Origin: Paenibacillus sp. VTT E-133291
GTDB taxonomy: Bacteria > Bacillota > Bacilli > Paenibacillales > Paenibacillaceae
DNA: 64,000 bases
Assembly: GCF_002264395.1 (NCBI RefSeq)
Contig: NZ_NFVA01000034.1
Coordinates: forward strand, 1-64,000
Direction of reading: 5' to 3'
The notes under the pieces are model-generated. The model worked only from the letters and a program-made list of their open reading frames with translations. It did no database searches and was not told where the DNA came from. The translations under genes were made by a program, and so were the position numbers. Below are positions 1 through 9,176 of this stretch, piece by piece (within the stretch, counting starts at the first letter, position 1; each line of letters starts with the position of its first letter).

Positions 1-286
1 GTACCTAAAGATAATATGCTACGACAAATATGTGAAATCCAAAACCTATTCGATATGTATTGAATCAATGAAACATAGCGAGCAAAAAAAATTCCAAGAA
101 AGTGAGTATTTCAAAGAGAAAGCAACAAAACGCTATAAAATTGAAGCAAAGAATAGTGAATTAAAACACAGACACGGGTATGAGGTAGCCTCTACCTCGG
201 GTCTCGTTGGCATGCAGATGCAAGGGGCAATGGCCATATTCACTGTTAACGTCAAAAAAATAAAGGCAATCCTGAGACTGGTTGTT
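1..286 (+). pseudogene. C-terminal fragment of a DDE transposase (IS1182-like)
   Basis: The frame is open from the window edge and reads as the tail of an IS1182-type transposase: the stretch YKIEAKNSELKHRHGYEVA, then SGLVGMQMQGAMAIFTVNVKK, is the conserved C-terminal block of that family. The family normally stops shortly after this block. Here the frame runs on without a stop into sequence antisense to yaaA, so the end placed at about 286 is an estimate and the natural stop seems lost. The 5' part lies outside the window, so whether the upstream part is intact is unknown. No inverted terminal repeat was identified. Confidence 0.65.
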
Positions 287-322
287 CAACCACCTTCAGA
301 ATTACCCCAAATACTACTTACT

Positions 323-1075
323 CTATTCATTCTTTTGTTGTATAAACACGTACGTATTCTCATCCGACAGCTCCTCAGCAAAGCTGAAATCAAACCCGTC
401 GAAGCCTTTAATCCCTTCTACATTGGTGATTTGCCGCTCAGCCATGAAGCGTACCATTTCACCTCTGGCCATCTTGACCAGGGTCGCTCTCTCCACGATC
501 TTACCGCCGATTTCCTGCCCGAATACACAGCTAATCATTCGAACGTTTCCACCAACATACGGGGAGATGCACTTGCTATATTCCTTGGAGGCCAGATTCA
601 GAATGATGTCACTCTCCGAGAATAGCTGATCCGCCAGCTTTCTGTTCCAGAACTCGTAGATAGAGCTAAAACCAGGTCCGTTAAGCTTGGCCTGCATTTC
701 CAGCCTGTACGGAACAACGCCGTCAAATGGCCGGACGATGCCATAGAACCCGGACAATATCCGTAAATGCTGCTGGAGATATTCCAGCTCCTCCATTTGA
801 AGTACCCCAGGTGCCATGTATTGATACTGGATACCCTCATAGGAAAAGATAGCCGGTGTAAGATTCCGTGTTACATCCATATCACGAATCCGCTCCACAT
901 TCAGTGTGGCGATGGCATCATTGCATTTCCATAGGGATTTTGCTTCTTCATAATTTAACTTTTGTAATAAGGCCAGAAGCGTCTGTGACTCGCTTATGAA
1001 TTGCGGTATCTGCCGGCAATCCATGAAATCCGTATCCATCTTCATCTTCTTGGCAGGCGATATAATGATTCTCAT
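323..1075 (-). CDS. yaaA: Peroxide stress protein YaaA (DUF328/UPF0246)
   Basis: The 250-residue product opens with MRIIISPAKKMK, the signature N-terminus of the YaaA/DUF328 family, and carries the family blocks FSYEGIQYQYMAPG, ILSGFYGIVRPFD and YRLEMQAKL. Length matches the family (about 250). In E. coli YaaA lowers free intracellular iron during peroxide stress and binds DNA; that role is transferred by family only. The protein is cytosolic, with no signal peptide. A GGAG lies 5 nt before the ATG. The gene stands alone between a transposase remnant and a small lipoprotein gene. Confidence 0.93.
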   Translation of the reverse strand: MRIIISPAKKMKMDTDFMDCRQIPQFISESQTLLALLQKLNYEEAKSLWKCNDAIATLNVERIRDMDVTRNLTPAIFSYEGIQYQYMAPGVLQMEELEYLQQHLRILSGFYGIVRPFDGVVPYRLEMQAKLNGPGFSSIYEFWNRKLADQLFSESDIILNLASKEYSKCISPYVGGNVRMISCVFGQEIGGKIVERATLVKMARGEMVRFMAERQITNVEGIKGFDGFDFSFAEELSDENTYVFIQQKNE

Positions 1076-1177
1076 GATGCTCCATTTCTCTTTTCTTACC
1101 CCTGCGGGGAATTTATATATAATCTTATCCTATCATACTTAATCTTCGTAGGCTTGAGGCAAGTTCATGAAATTTGT

Positions 1178-1447
1178 TCACTGCCGCCCGCTTCGTCCGC
1201 CATCGCCGCCACCATCACCGCTACCGTCATCCTTACCCTGGCTACCGTTTCCTCTCGTTCCGCCATTCATGCCCGGAAAGCTACCTCCATTTTTGTCCCG
1301 ACCACCATTAAAACCCTGTCCCCCGTTCGCCTTTGACCCGGAGTCGGTACTCGATATCTTCTGCGCGGTAATGGCCTCACAGGAGACGAGTACTATGGAA
1401 CAACCAAGCACTGCTATGAGTAAAGCGAGAACTCGCTTGGTCCGCAT
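1178..1447 (-). CDS. Small glycine-rich lipoprotein of unknown function
   Basis: The 89-residue product has a basic start (MRTKR), a hydrophobic core and a lipobox LVSC with the cysteine near residue 23, so it should be a lipid-anchored surface protein. After about residue 38 it is almost only Gly, Asn, Asp, Ser and Lys (GGQGFNGGRDKNGG, then GSGDGGGDGG), a low-complexity tail. AGAAGGGGG precedes the ATG by about 7 nt. It lies just downstream of the membrane glycosyltransferase gene on the same strand (about 30 bp gap), so the two are probably cotranscribed. I do not recognise a family. Confidence 0.6.
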   Translation of the reverse strand: MRTKRVLALLIAVLGCSIVLVSCEAITAQKISSTDSGSKANGGQGFNGGRDKNGGSFPGMNGGTRGNGSQGKDDGSGDGGGDGGRSGRQ

Positions 1448-1479
1448 CTTTGAACCCCCTTCTTTCCGAGCGAAAATAG

Positions 1480-3036
1480 TTAACGGAGAACATATCTTTT
1501 TACCATATAATCGTATACATCTTTAAAGCCCATGTAGGACAACACGATCAGCAGCGGATACACGGGGTAAATATATCGCGACTTAATCTCCCACAATAAA
1601 TAGAATCCGATAAAGCCCAGCACCACAAGAATCAAAGAGGTCTCTTCAAATCTTTTAACTCTTATTCCACCGATTAAGCGAACGAATATACTCACATACA
1701 TCAGAAAATTCAGAACATACAGCAACCACAACATTCCGCTTCTATAATTGGAGTCCGCCTTAAACAAATCCGTAGCAGCGTTAGTGTAGCTATAACGGTC
1801 CATGACAAAGCCCATTCTCCCACCGTTGCTGGATGATCCGTCATTCCCAAGCCCATATCGTTCCATCTGGTATGTTCCTTCTGTCCAGGTCCAAACGAGC
1901 TTTTTATAATACATTTTCACTAAGTCGCTTAGGCTGGCCTCGGAGAATTTATTACTGATCTCCTCTTTAAATAACTCCGTACTTTCTGCCTTATCATAAT
2001 TGGCATCCTGCTGATAGATTGCGTAGCTCTCCCGGTTGTCCCAGAACCCAAACGTCTCCAAATTGATCCCCATATTCAGCCACATGTAGACTGGTGCGGA
2101 ATTTTCGTTAATCGGTTCATCTACAACATTCATCCCCTGCAGCACAGCATTTTGCGTCCAACCTGGAACATTAAACAATAAAGCCGTAATAAACAAAGCG
2201 CTTAGCGCTTTTTTCACCCCGATTGCACGCATGCTGAACAATAGACTGACTACCACAGCAATCAGAAATATAACACCGATGCTTCGGAAATAATTGCCGA
2301 CTGCCAGGAAGATGGCTGCGATGACAATATCCTTTATGGACTTTCTTTTTATAAATTTCACAGCAAAATATAAGGCGCTTGTCAGAAAGGCGGTAGCGAT
2401 CACATCGTTATATATTAAATTACTCATAAACAAAGAGGGGATATAGGTAGCGGCAAACACAAGAATGCCATAATCATGATCCTTAGACTTGTCATTGAGC
2501 TCTTTATACAGCATGTAAATCATTAATGAGGTTAAGAGTGTAAAAAGAATATTGAATACTTTAATCACCAAGTAATTATCCGGAAATAACTGTAGCAGCG
2601 TTTTTAAGTACACAACAATCGAGAAATTAAACGGGAACATATGCAAATAACCCGTCGTGTCAAAAGATGAATAATCATTCCTGTACAGCATATCAAGTGC
2701 CAATGAAAGCACCGTCTGCGAATCATCCGTCGGCAAGCGAGGAAACAGAAAAATGATCGCGATTTGAATGGCAAAAGAACACAGCAATGTAGCTGGAACG
2801 ACGATTTTCCAACTGTACTGATAAAGCTTCAGGCATATTTTATACAAAATAACGCTTAACGCCAAAACCACTACAATCCCTAGAATAAAAAGGCCGAGTT
2901 GCTGCTTCTCCAAGACAGGTGTGTCCCCATATACGAAATAATTATATTTCGCCCGGATAAAAAAGGAGGAAGCTATAAACAGTCCAATGAAGAATGCCAG
3001 TATGAGATACAATGCTTTTTGAATCGCCCTTACCAT
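1480..3036 (-). CDS. GT-C fold membrane glycosyltransferase (PMT/GT39-like)
   Basis: A 518-residue polytopic membrane protein with about 11-12 hydrophobic segments. An early acidic pair (LPTDDSQTVLSLA) in the first extracytoplasmic loop fits the catalytic Asp region of GT-C glycosyltransferases, which move sugars from polyprenyl carriers outside the membrane. The C-terminus IKSRYIYPVYPLLIVLSY is also typical of GT39/GT83-like proteins. The open frame extends upstream to 3183, but the ATG at 3036 has a perfect AAAAGGAGG 7 nt upstream, so I chose it. Acceptor and sugar cannot be told from sequence. The small lipoprotein gene follows on the same strand. Confidence 0.8.
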   Translation of the reverse strand: MVRAIQKALYLILAFFIGLFIASSFFIRAKYNYFVYGDTPVLEKQQLGLFILGIVVVLALSVILYKICLKLYQYSWKIVVPATLLCSFAIQIAIIFLFPRLPTDDSQTVLSLALDMLYRNDYSSFDTTGYLHMFPFNFSIVVYLKTLLQLFPDNYLVIKVFNILFTLLTSLMIYMLYKELNDKSKDHDYGILVFAATYIPSLFMSNLIYNDVIATAFLTSALYFAVKFIKRKSIKDIVIAAIFLAVGNYFRSIGVIFLIAVVVSLLFSMRAIGVKKALSALFITALLFNVPGWTQNAVLQGMNVVDEPINENSAPVYMWLNMGINLETFGFWDNRESYAIYQQDANYDKAESTELFKEEISNKFSEASLSDLVKMYYKKLVWTWTEGTYQMERYGLGNDGSSSNGGRMGFVMDRYSYTNAATDLFKADSNYRSGMLWLLYVLNFLMYVSIFVRLIGGIRVKRFEETSLILVVLGFIGFYLLWEIKSRYIYPVYPLLIVLSYMGFKDVYDYMVKRYVLR

Positions 3037-3167
3037 GGAAAACCTCCTTTTCACAGTCGAAGTCCTATACAAGTACATCTCCCGATTTATAAAAAGAATT
3101 ATAAATACCCAAACTGAATATTCAATGAAAATTGAGTGTGCCGGGAGCTCGCAGCAAACAAACGTAA

Positions 3168-3202
3168 ATAGACCGCCCTCCATGCAAAGGGTTGCGGTCT
3201 AT
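3168..3202 (-). terminator. Rho-independent terminator after the APH-fold kinase gene
   Basis: A perfect 9-bp stem (ATAGACCGC / GCGGTCTAT) with an 17-nt loop lies just downstream of the phosphotransferase stop codon. On the minus strand it is followed by a T-rich run. Confidence 0.75.
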
Positions 3203-3227
3203 AATGTAATTCTTTTTAAGATGAAGT

Positions 3228-4100
3228 TCATTTAAACCCTTGGAAATCCAAATCTTTCAGAAAGCCATTACTTCCTAGTATGCTCCTTACTCTCTTCGTT
3301 ACCTTAGGTCCTTTAGGTGTACTGCCTCGTCTATTCAGCAAGATCCATCTAAGACAAGCCCAGGCTTCGAAGACCTCAAGCTCATCCTGCTCCATAAAAT
3401 TCTCCAATAGATAAGCAGAACGGAACATATCAGCGTAACGCTCGGAGATATGGATTTTCAGCAGAATAAGTGACCATGCAAAATCATATCTAGGATCTCC
3501 TAACTGGCCGTTCGTCCAATCGATGACGGTAAACCGCTGTTGTTCTTCTACTATATTTCCTAAATGAAAATCTCCATGAATGATACGATTTTGTTTCATA
3601 GGAGTTTGCTCCACTAGTGAAATAAGTGCAAGATTAAGATCTGCGTGCTCATTCGCTTCAGGAAAAAAGTAATCGATGAAATCGTACTTAGGTAGTTGTA
3701 TATGTTCAAGCTCAGCGATATCTATTTGATGAATTCTGGCTAAAATGCTCGCGAGCTCCTTCATTACCTTATTATTCACTTTATGAATTGGCGTTCCATC
3801 AAAGCTTGTTAACAACACCTTATCCCCGTTCGGGTTGATCCCCCAGCCCACTGGTTTGGAGACGGCTATTCCTCGCTCGGACAGTACCTCCAATAAACGG
3901 TATTGAAACTGAACATCTGGTTTGGAGCTCTTACTCCACGTTTTCAAGACATAGCTCCCCTCATCAGACCTGATCTTTAGAACCTCTGCTTCAAAGCCCT
4001 CATCCATTAGATGTATGGTTAAGTTGGCTTCTTGAATAAGTAAGTCATCCATGATTTCTTTGTGTTCTATCCAGTTTACGTTAGTTATAGGGGTTCTCAA
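3228..4100 (-). CDS. Aminoglycoside phosphotransferase-fold (APH) kinase
   Basis: The 290-residue product has the APH/choline-kinase catalytic motif HGDFHLGN at residues 175-182 (Brenner motif with catalytic Asp). VIDWTNGQLGDPRYDFAWS follows as the metal-binding DFG-equivalent. The N-lobe Lys (SYVLKTWSK, near 53) fits nucleotide binding. The family phosphorylates small molecules such as antibiotics, homoserine or choline; the substrate here is unknown. The start is TTG, supported by AGGAAG 8 nt upstream. The start overlaps the 3' end of a broken VOC gene, so the original pair was probably translationally linked. Confidence 0.82.
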   Translation of the reverse strand: MRTPITNVNWIEHKEIMDDLLIQEANLTIHLMDEGFEAEVLKIRSDEGSYVLKTWSKSSKPDVQFQYRLLEVLSERGIAVSKPVGWGINPNGDKVLLTSFDGTPIHKVNNKVMKELASILARIHQIDIAELEHIQLPKYDFIDYFFPEANEHADLNLALISLVEQTPMKQNRIIHGDFHLGNIVEEQQRFTVIDWTNGQLGDPRYDFAWSLILLKIHISERYADMFRSAYLLENFMEQDELEVFEAWACLRWILLNRRGSTPKGPKVTKRVRSILGSNGFLKDLDFQGFK

Positions 4101-4271
4101 GAGTAGTTCTTCCTTTCGAGTAATTGTATATAGCTACGATCTCAATCAAGTTCCCTTCGGGGTCAGCCACAACAGCTTCACGCAGCCCATAGGAATTTTC
4201 ATGATGTCCCGATAGAATGTGGCCATCTTTTCCATGTTTTTTACAATCAAAGTGACAGCACCAATTCCCAT
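4081..4271 (-). pseudogene. Glyoxalase/VOC-family gene with an internal deletion
   Basis: From the ATG at 4271 (AGGTGG in front) the frame reads MGIGAVTLIVKNMEKMATFY, a standard VOC N-terminus. After about 24 codons the frame breaks. A second frame then gives SYGLREAVVADPEGNLIEIV, a standard VOC C-terminus, running to a TAA at 4081-4083. Intact VOC proteins have about 120 residues; only about 55 remain, so the middle has been deleted. It overlaps the start of the APH-fold kinase gene. Confidence 0.7.
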
Positions 4272-4361
4272 GAAACCCACCTACTCTTCTAAATTGTTCC
4301 TTTTATGATCGTAGATATAGTAGCATAGGAGGTAAAATAATGAAATGAACTGTGCAACAAT

Positions 4362-4389
4362 AAAAAGCCCTGTAGAAGTTCTACAGAGC
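4362..4389 (-). terminator. Terminator of the small membrane protein gene
   Basis: The hairpin CTGTAGAA / TTCTACAG extends by GC pairs and is followed on the minus strand by TTTTTATT. It lies 30 bp past the stop codon of the 97-residue membrane protein gene. Confidence 0.75.
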
Positions 4390-4418
4390 ACTTGTTGGCT
4401 TGAATCTAACTTTTCTAC

Positions 4419-4712
4419 CTATATCACTGAATAAAATGCCAATCCGATACTTGAACAAATAAGCAACAATATGGTAATAAAAACCGCAGATCCTATATAC
4501 TTATTCTTCCTAGGCTTACCCGTAATTGATATTCCCCTTTTTCCAATAAGAGAATATAAAATGAATCCCAATATGGGAGTGGTCGCAATCATTAAGAATA
4601 CCCAAATCCAAGGATTTATCCCTCGATACAAACAATCGTTGTAGAGCCATAAACATGACAGCGTTATAGTCAATAAAGCAAATACAACAACTAATACAAC
4701 TAATGGAATCAT
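4419..4712 (-). CDS. Small membrane protein, PLDc_N-like
   Basis: The 97-residue protein has three hydrophobic segments (about residues 2-25, 33-55 and 72-95). The middle part WIWVFLMIATTPILGFILYSL resembles the PLDc_N (phospholipase D nuclease N-terminal) transmembrane unit found alone in many small Firmicutes proteins. No catalytic domain follows. AAAGGAGGG stands 9 nt before the ATG. It lies downstream of the sensor kinase, separated from it by that gene's terminator, so it is a separate unit. Function is unknown. Confidence 0.65.
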   Translation of the reverse strand: MIPLVVLVVVFALLTITLSCLWLYNDCLYRGINPWIWVFLMIATTPILGFILYSLIGKRGISITGKPRKNKYIGSAVFITILLLICSSIGLAFYSVI

Positions 4713-4796
4713 AACGTTCTCCCTCCTTTCCTATTTGATTTAGACCTTGATAACCTATATTGAAATCATAAACCATTATTTTTTTGTTTTTTGACG

Positions 4797-4835
4797 CTCG
4801 TTGTAATCCGCAGAATACTCGTTGTAATCTGCAAA
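4797..4835. repeat. Short tandem direct repeat, 21-bp period
   Basis: CTCGTTGTAATCCGCA and CTCGTTGTAATCTGCA stand 21 bp apart, differing at one base, just before the kinase terminator. Purpose unknown; it could be chance or a binding site. Confidence 0.4.
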
Positions 4836-4837
4836 AT

Positions 4838-4884
4838 AAAAAGGCGATTTCTCAGTCAATTTTTGAATGGAAAGTCGCCTTTTT
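4838..4884 (-). terminator. Terminator of the AgrC/AgrA-like operon
   Basis: AAAAAGGCGA pairs with TCGCCTTTTT across a loop of about 27 nt, immediately after the kinase stop codon. The U-rich arm serves as the tract. Confidence 0.75.
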
Positions 4885-4887
4885 ATT

Positions 4888-6165
4888 TTATGGAATGGGT
4901 AAAACCACGATTGAATTGAAATAGCCCTCATCGTACGAAAAGTCTGAGTATCCTTTTAACTTTTTGACTCGTTCATTGATACTGCTGATTCCAATACCGT
5001 ACCTATTTTTCCCTTTTTCAGAGATTAATCGCCCATAGGAAAAGTCCACATTCACATGATTCGACGAATTTACAATGATTATGAATAATTTACCCTCACT
5101 AAACTTTATTTTGATTTCAATTTCCTTTTTTATTTCTTCTGTTAATCTAAGTACGGCTTCCACGGCATTATCTAAAAGATTCCCTAAAATGGCTGCTAGA
5201 TCAATAGTATGTTCTATAAATAAGTCATGAGGAACTTGGAGGTCTAAGGTGCATTCTATATTATGTTTCTTGGTTTGTTCCAGCTTACTATTAAGAATGG
5301 CATCGATGGGTATACAACCGGTTAATAATCTATATGAGAATACAGTGGTTTTCAATAACTCCTGTAACTCCTCCTTTACCTCGTCTGTTTTTTTCCTTTC
5401 CAATCCATAGGCTATATTTAATAAAATATTTTTCAGATCATGTTTTAGCTTAGATATTTCCCTTTGATTCTCTAAGCTCTCTTCGTAATATTTATTTTGT
5501 GTCTCCATTATGGAGTACTTATGTATAAGAAAATTTTTTCCTTCTAAACTATTGTAAATCAGCATAATGCACACATTGACAATTAATAAAAAAATGCATG
5601 GAACAAATTGATTAATATCTTTATATTGAAAAATCCAATATATACTCAATAAGGATAGACAAGGCACTATACTTAATAACAAACATTCCTTATTACTTAA
5701 TCCGATCTCATTATCAGATCTAAAATAGAGTAACAGCTTTGCCGACAACATCACAATTAACAACGATAAAAAGTTTGCACTAAAATATACGACTAGCATA
5801 ATGAATAACTGGCCTTCAAATTTTTGATCATAATTATATGTAATAATAGACAACGCCAAGTCTGCAAGTGTAGTGATCAGCGTAAAAAAGATAATGTGGT
5901 AGATCCTTTGAGCCATTGATCCGTAGAACGAATACAGTATACAGATACTCAAAAGAACAACAAATAAAAACAACTTAACCATAGAGTTTGTATCACTAGA
6001 CAATAATTTTATTACTCCCATAGCGAGAAATGTTAAGGAATAAAATTTATACTTTGAAATTCTGAGGTTAAGAAATCCATTAAAATAAATAGAAATTGAT
6101 GTGACCTGAACAAGCGTATAGAGAATAGCTAGAATCGCAATGCTAATAACCTCAATATTTCTCAA
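4888..6165 (-). CDS. AgrC/VirS-like sensor histidine kinase
   Basis: The 425-residue protein has about six transmembrane segments in the first 210 residues. A phospho-acceptor helix follows (SKLKHDLKNILLNIAYG, His242), then a GHKL ATPase domain with an N-box-like ILGNLLDNAVEAV and a C-terminal YGIGISSINERVKKL. This is the HPK10 layout of peptide-sensing kinases such as AgrC, so a secreted peptide is a plausible ligand. The gene overlaps the upstream response regulator by 4 bp (ATGA), so the two are translationally coupled. No agrB- or agrD-like gene is seen in the flanks. Confidence 0.88.
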   Translation of the reverse strand: MRNIEVISIAILAILYTLVQVTSISIYFNGFLNLRISKYKFYSLTFLAMGVIKLLSSDTNSMVKLFLFVVLLSICILYSFYGSMAQRIYHIIFFTLITTLADLALSIITYNYDQKFEGQLFIMLVVYFSANFLSLLIVMLSAKLLLYFRSDNEIGLSNKECLLLSIVPCLSLLSIYWIFQYKDINQFVPCIFLLIVNVCIMLIYNSLEGKNFLIHKYSIMETQNKYYEESLENQREISKLKHDLKNILLNIAYGLERKKTDEVKEELQELLKTTVFSYRLLTGCIPIDAILNSKLEQTKKHNIECTLDLQVPHDLFIEHTIDLAAILGNLLDNAVEAVLRLTEEIKKEIEIKIKFSEGKLFIIIVNSSNHVNVDFSYGRLISEKGKNRYGIGISSINERVKKLKGYSDFSYDEGYFNSIVVLPIP

Positions 6166-6890
6166 AAGCCAATCCTCCTTTTTATGAACTGGTTATAGGC
6201 ATCTTTAACTATTTTCCTCTGCCCTCTACTAATTGCGAAATTTTCTTTATTGGTGAGAATAATATCGGTTCCAGAAACAATATGTATGTAATTTAAATTT
6301 AAAATGGTGCCTTGATTTACTTTTACAAAGGATAATGGATCAAGCATTTCTTTAATCTCTTTTATTGTGCCATAGAATGAAAATTCATCATCAACGGTTA
6401 CAACATGTATAATCCTTCCTTTCTCAGATGAAATGGATAGAATCGTCTCACTTTTGATTTGATAGTTAAGATTTTGAGTTTTGAAGAATAAATACTGGTT
6501 ATTTCTTCTAACCTCATCAATGGCGTGAAGTAATACTTTACTTATTTGCTCTTCTTTTAAAGGTTTTAGTAGGTATCGAAAAGGCGAAACTTCAAAGCTT
6601 TCCATGGCGTAATTGTCATAGCTGGTAACATAAATGATAATCATGTTTTTGTCTATTTTTCTAATTTCCCGAGCGACCTCGATTCCATTTAAAATCCCCA
6701 TTTCAATATCTAAGAATAATATTTGGTACTCTTCGTTTCTTGCATTTAAAGCTTTCAATAATGATTTTCCGGACTCATAAATGTCAATATCAAACTCTAT
6801 ATTTTGATACAAGCCTGCACTATCCATTATAATCTTCTCTAATTTGGAACTATGTAATTGTTCATCATCACAAATACATATTCTTATCAT
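6162..6890 (-). CDS. LytTR-family response regulator (AgrA/VirR-like)
   Basis: From the ATG at 6890 the product has 242 residues. The receiver domain has the acidic pair CDDE (8-10) and phospho-acceptor Asp61 (LFLDIEMG). The C-terminal LytTR DNA-binding domain includes FVKVNQGTILNLNYI and ISRGQRKIVKDAYNQFI. An upstream in-frame start at 6935 is possible, but MIRICICDDE is the usual beginning and GGGAG lies about 9 nt before it. Expected role: activating target promoters when phosphorylated by the overlapping AgrC-like kinase. Confidence 0.9.
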   Translation of the reverse strand: MIRICICDDEQLHSSKLEKIIMDSAGLYQNIEFDIDIYESGKSLLKALNARNEEYQILFLDIEMGILNGIEVAREIRKIDKNMIIIYVTSYDNYAMESFEVSPFRYLLKPLKEEQISKVLLHAIDEVRRNNQYLFFKTQNLNYQIKSETILSISSEKGRIIHVVTVDDEFSFYGTIKEIKEMLDPLSFVKVNQGTILNLNYIHIVSGTDIILTNKENFAISRGQRKIVKDAYNQFIKRRIGF

Positions 6891-6990
6891 TCCTCTAAAC
6901 TCCCTTTTTTTATAAACGCATTGTTTTGAAAACATTACCTTATTAGTAACAATTCAATAAAGAAGATCAGAAGTCCTTGTAAATAAAAAA

Positions 6991-7008
6991 GACGACCGAA
7001 GTCGTCTA
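6991..7008 (-). terminator. Terminator upstream of the AgrA-like gene
   Basis: The stem AGACGAC / GTCGTCT has a 4-nt loop and is followed on the minus strand by TTTTTTATTT. It ends transcription coming from the nuclease-remnant side. Confidence 0.75.
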
Positions 7009-7125
7009 GTAAATGCTTATTAAACTATTTCATAGCCAACAGTAATTCTTGAACCGTAAAATTCATAACCGATCTGAGTTTATAGCCTAATAGCTTTTGC
7101 AGTTCAGAACAGTATCCATATTAGT

Positions 7126-7491
7126 TTATAGAGTCTGCACTTCGAAGCTAACAGGATCCATACAGAACACTTGGACTTCCAGTTCATCCATAAGCTTTTC
7201 CAAGTGTCTTCTTTCCCCATTACGAAGTTCTAGCATCTCCTTATGTTGTAAAGAATTCGATACGATCAAAATCGCTTTCTTTATTCGTTTAGGTGATCCA
7301 AATTCATTTGAATAACTATCCAAAAACTTAGACTTTGACAGCACCTGATAATATGTAGCGATTTCAAAAACACATCTTAAGAGGGTTTCTCTATTTTCTT
7401 TAATTTTAAATTCGATCAGAACCATACAATCATCCACCAAAGAAATTAAATCAATCTTACCTAATCCTTGAGAGCATGATCTTTGTCCTTT
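7126..7491 (-). pseudogene. 5'-truncated PD-(D/E)XK-fold protein
   Basis: The frame is open from just after a TGA at 7492-7494 down to a stop at 7126. Before the first in-frame GTG and ATG it already encodes recognisable protein: GLGKIDLISLVDDCMVLIEF, then KIKENRE. The spacing of Asp (KID) and Glu-x-Lys (EFK) matches the PD-(D/E)XK nuclease core, so the N-terminus has been lost. The tail HLEKLMDELEVQVFCMDP has a second, more decayed copy at about 26.2 kb. No ribosome site was found. A short functional protein starting at the internal GTG cannot be excluded. Confidence 0.55.
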
Positions 7492-7504
7492 TCATAATAA
7501 AAAA

Positions 7505-7560
7505 AACACCTCCTAGAATTTATCAGATAGGGATTATCCAATGTTTATTCTAAAGGTGTT
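7505..7560 (-). terminator. Terminator of the Na/Pi cotransporter gene
   Basis: AACACCT...TAGAA pairs with TTCTA...AGGTGTT just past the stop codon. A run of eight or more T follows on the minus strand. Confidence 0.8.
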
Positions 7561-7565
7561 GTTTA

Positions 7566-9176
7566 TTATTCGTGCAAAACAAACTGCGCAATATTCTTAC
7601 TATGATCACCAATTCGCTCCAGATTGGTTAGCAGGTCGAGGTAAATTGATCCCGTTCCGACGGAGCATAAATTTTTATGCAGCCGCTGAATGTGATTCTT
7701 ACGATACTCTATTTCTAGCTCATCCAACTTTAATTCAAGTTGAAGCACATCTTTGGCTACATCCTTGTCATTATGTTCAAGGGCAACCAGCGCTTTGTTC
7801 ACAGCCTGATTCGCAACCTCCATCATTTCCTTAAGCTCAGCAGCTGCCTCGGCCGATAACTCCAGCTTATTCGTCATTCTGAATTCGCCCAGCTCCACAA
7901 TATTCTCAGCGTGATCACCGATTCGTTCCAAGTCACTTACCGTCTGGAACCAGCCTGTGGCATTCTCAGATTCTTTCGGAGAAAGACCCTTCTGGTGAAT
8001 TTTCACGATATAATCGGTAATTTTACGGTTCAGCTCATTCACTAGCTCTTCCTTCTGAAGAGCCTGCTCTGCGGATTTAGTGTCCTTATTGAAAAAGAAC
8101 CCTGTTGCATCCTGAAGTGATTCAGATGCATATTGTCCCATCCGTACAATCTCATGCTGTGCTTGACCAAGAGCCATAGCAGGTGTTGCGAGAAGACGTT
8201 CGTCGAGATAAATGGCTTTGAACTGAATCTCTTCCTTTGTGCCCGGAATGGCCTTAGTTACGATCCAAGCCAGTACTGGAATTAGGGGCAGGAAGATAAG
8301 TGTATTCGTAACATTGAAAAACCCATGAGCATAGGCAATCTGCATACGGATATTCACACCTTCTCCAACCCAGAGGACAATGTTATAAACGACTGGTAGT
8401 AGAATCGTAAAAATAATCGCCCCAACAATATTAAAAATAACATGTACGAGAGCCGTCCTTTTAGCAGCCACCGACGCACCGATCGATGCAAGTACCGCCG
8501 TTATTGTCGTACCGATATTGTCACCGAACAAAATCGGTAAAGCTCCCCGTAGACTAATCATGCCCTCGTCAGCAATTGTCTGCAATATACCAATCGTTGC
8601 ACTAGAACTCTGTACAATCATTGTAAATAACGTACCCACAAACAAACCTAAGAATGGTTGGTGAGACAGATCAATCATAAAATCTGTAAATGCCGGCAAC
8701 TCCCGAAGTGGTTTAAGTCCCCCTCCCATCGTAGCTAAGCCGAGAAACAAAGTTCCAAATCCAAATATAATCTGTCCAATATACTGGTAACGTTTTTTGT
8801 TAATGAAAAACAAGAAGAAAGCACCGACCGCAATAATGGGAAGGGCATACTCTTCAATTTTGATTCCTACAATAAATGCAGTCATTGTTGTTCCGATATT
8901 GGCGCCCATGACCACACCAATGGCTTGCCGCAAAGTCATAAGCCCCGCGCTAACAAGTCCGATTGCCATAACAGTTGTCCCTGTTGACGATTGTATCAAT
9001 ACAGTTACGCTAATCCCGACAAGAACACCCAAAATCGGATTGGATGTATACTTCTCGAGCAAACCGCGCATTTTATCCCCTGCGGATTTTTGAAGCCCGT
9101 CCGACATGTATTTGATACCGAATAGAAAAATGCCAAGTCCACCAACAAACTTAAATATTAAATCCTGCCAATCCAA
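7566..9176 (-). CDS. Na+/phosphate cotransporter family protein with PhoU-like tail
   Basis: The 536-residue protein carries two inverted PNaS repeats, each with the signature glutamine-serine run: QSSTGTTVMAIGLV near 63 and QSSSATIGILQTI near 188. About nine membrane segments precede a cytoplasmic PhoU-like helical domain from about 345 to the end (SDLERIGDHAENIVELG, repeated as TNLERIGDHSKNIAQFV). Family role: sodium-coupled phosphate import or export. The start is TTG, supported by GAGGAGG 9 nt upstream. The gene is single, with its own terminator; no pho-box was identified. Confidence 0.9.
   Translation of the reverse strand: MDWQDLIFKFVGGLGIFLFGIKYMSDGLQKSAGDKMRGLLEKYTSNPILGVLVGISVTVLIQSSTGTTVMAIGLVSAGLMTLRQAIGVVMGANIGTTMTAFIVGIKIEEYALPIIAVGAFFLFFINKKRYQYIGQIIFGFGTLFLGLATMGGGLKPLRELPAFTDFMIDLSHQPFLGLFVGTLFTMIVQSSSATIGILQTIADEGMISLRGALPILFGDNIGTTITAVLASIGASVAAKRTALVHVIFNIVGAIIFTILLPVVYNIVLWVGEGVNIRMQIAYAHGFFNVTNTLIFLPLIPVLAWIVTKAIPGTKEEIQFKAIYLDERLLATPAMALGQAQHEIVRMGQYASESLQDATGFFFNKDTKSAEQALQKEELVNELNRKITDYIVKIHQKGLSPKESENATGWFQTVSDLERIGDHAENIVELGEFRMTNKLELSAEAAAELKEMMEVANQAVNKALVALEHNDKDVAKDVLQLELKLDELEIEYRKNHIQRLHKNLCSVGTGSIYLDLLTNLERIGDHSKNIAQFVLHE

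Noticed and set aside
32..625. 197-codon plus-strand frame at the left end
   Set aside because: Only the first 85 codons or so are transposase; the rest is antisense to yaaA and reads as noise.
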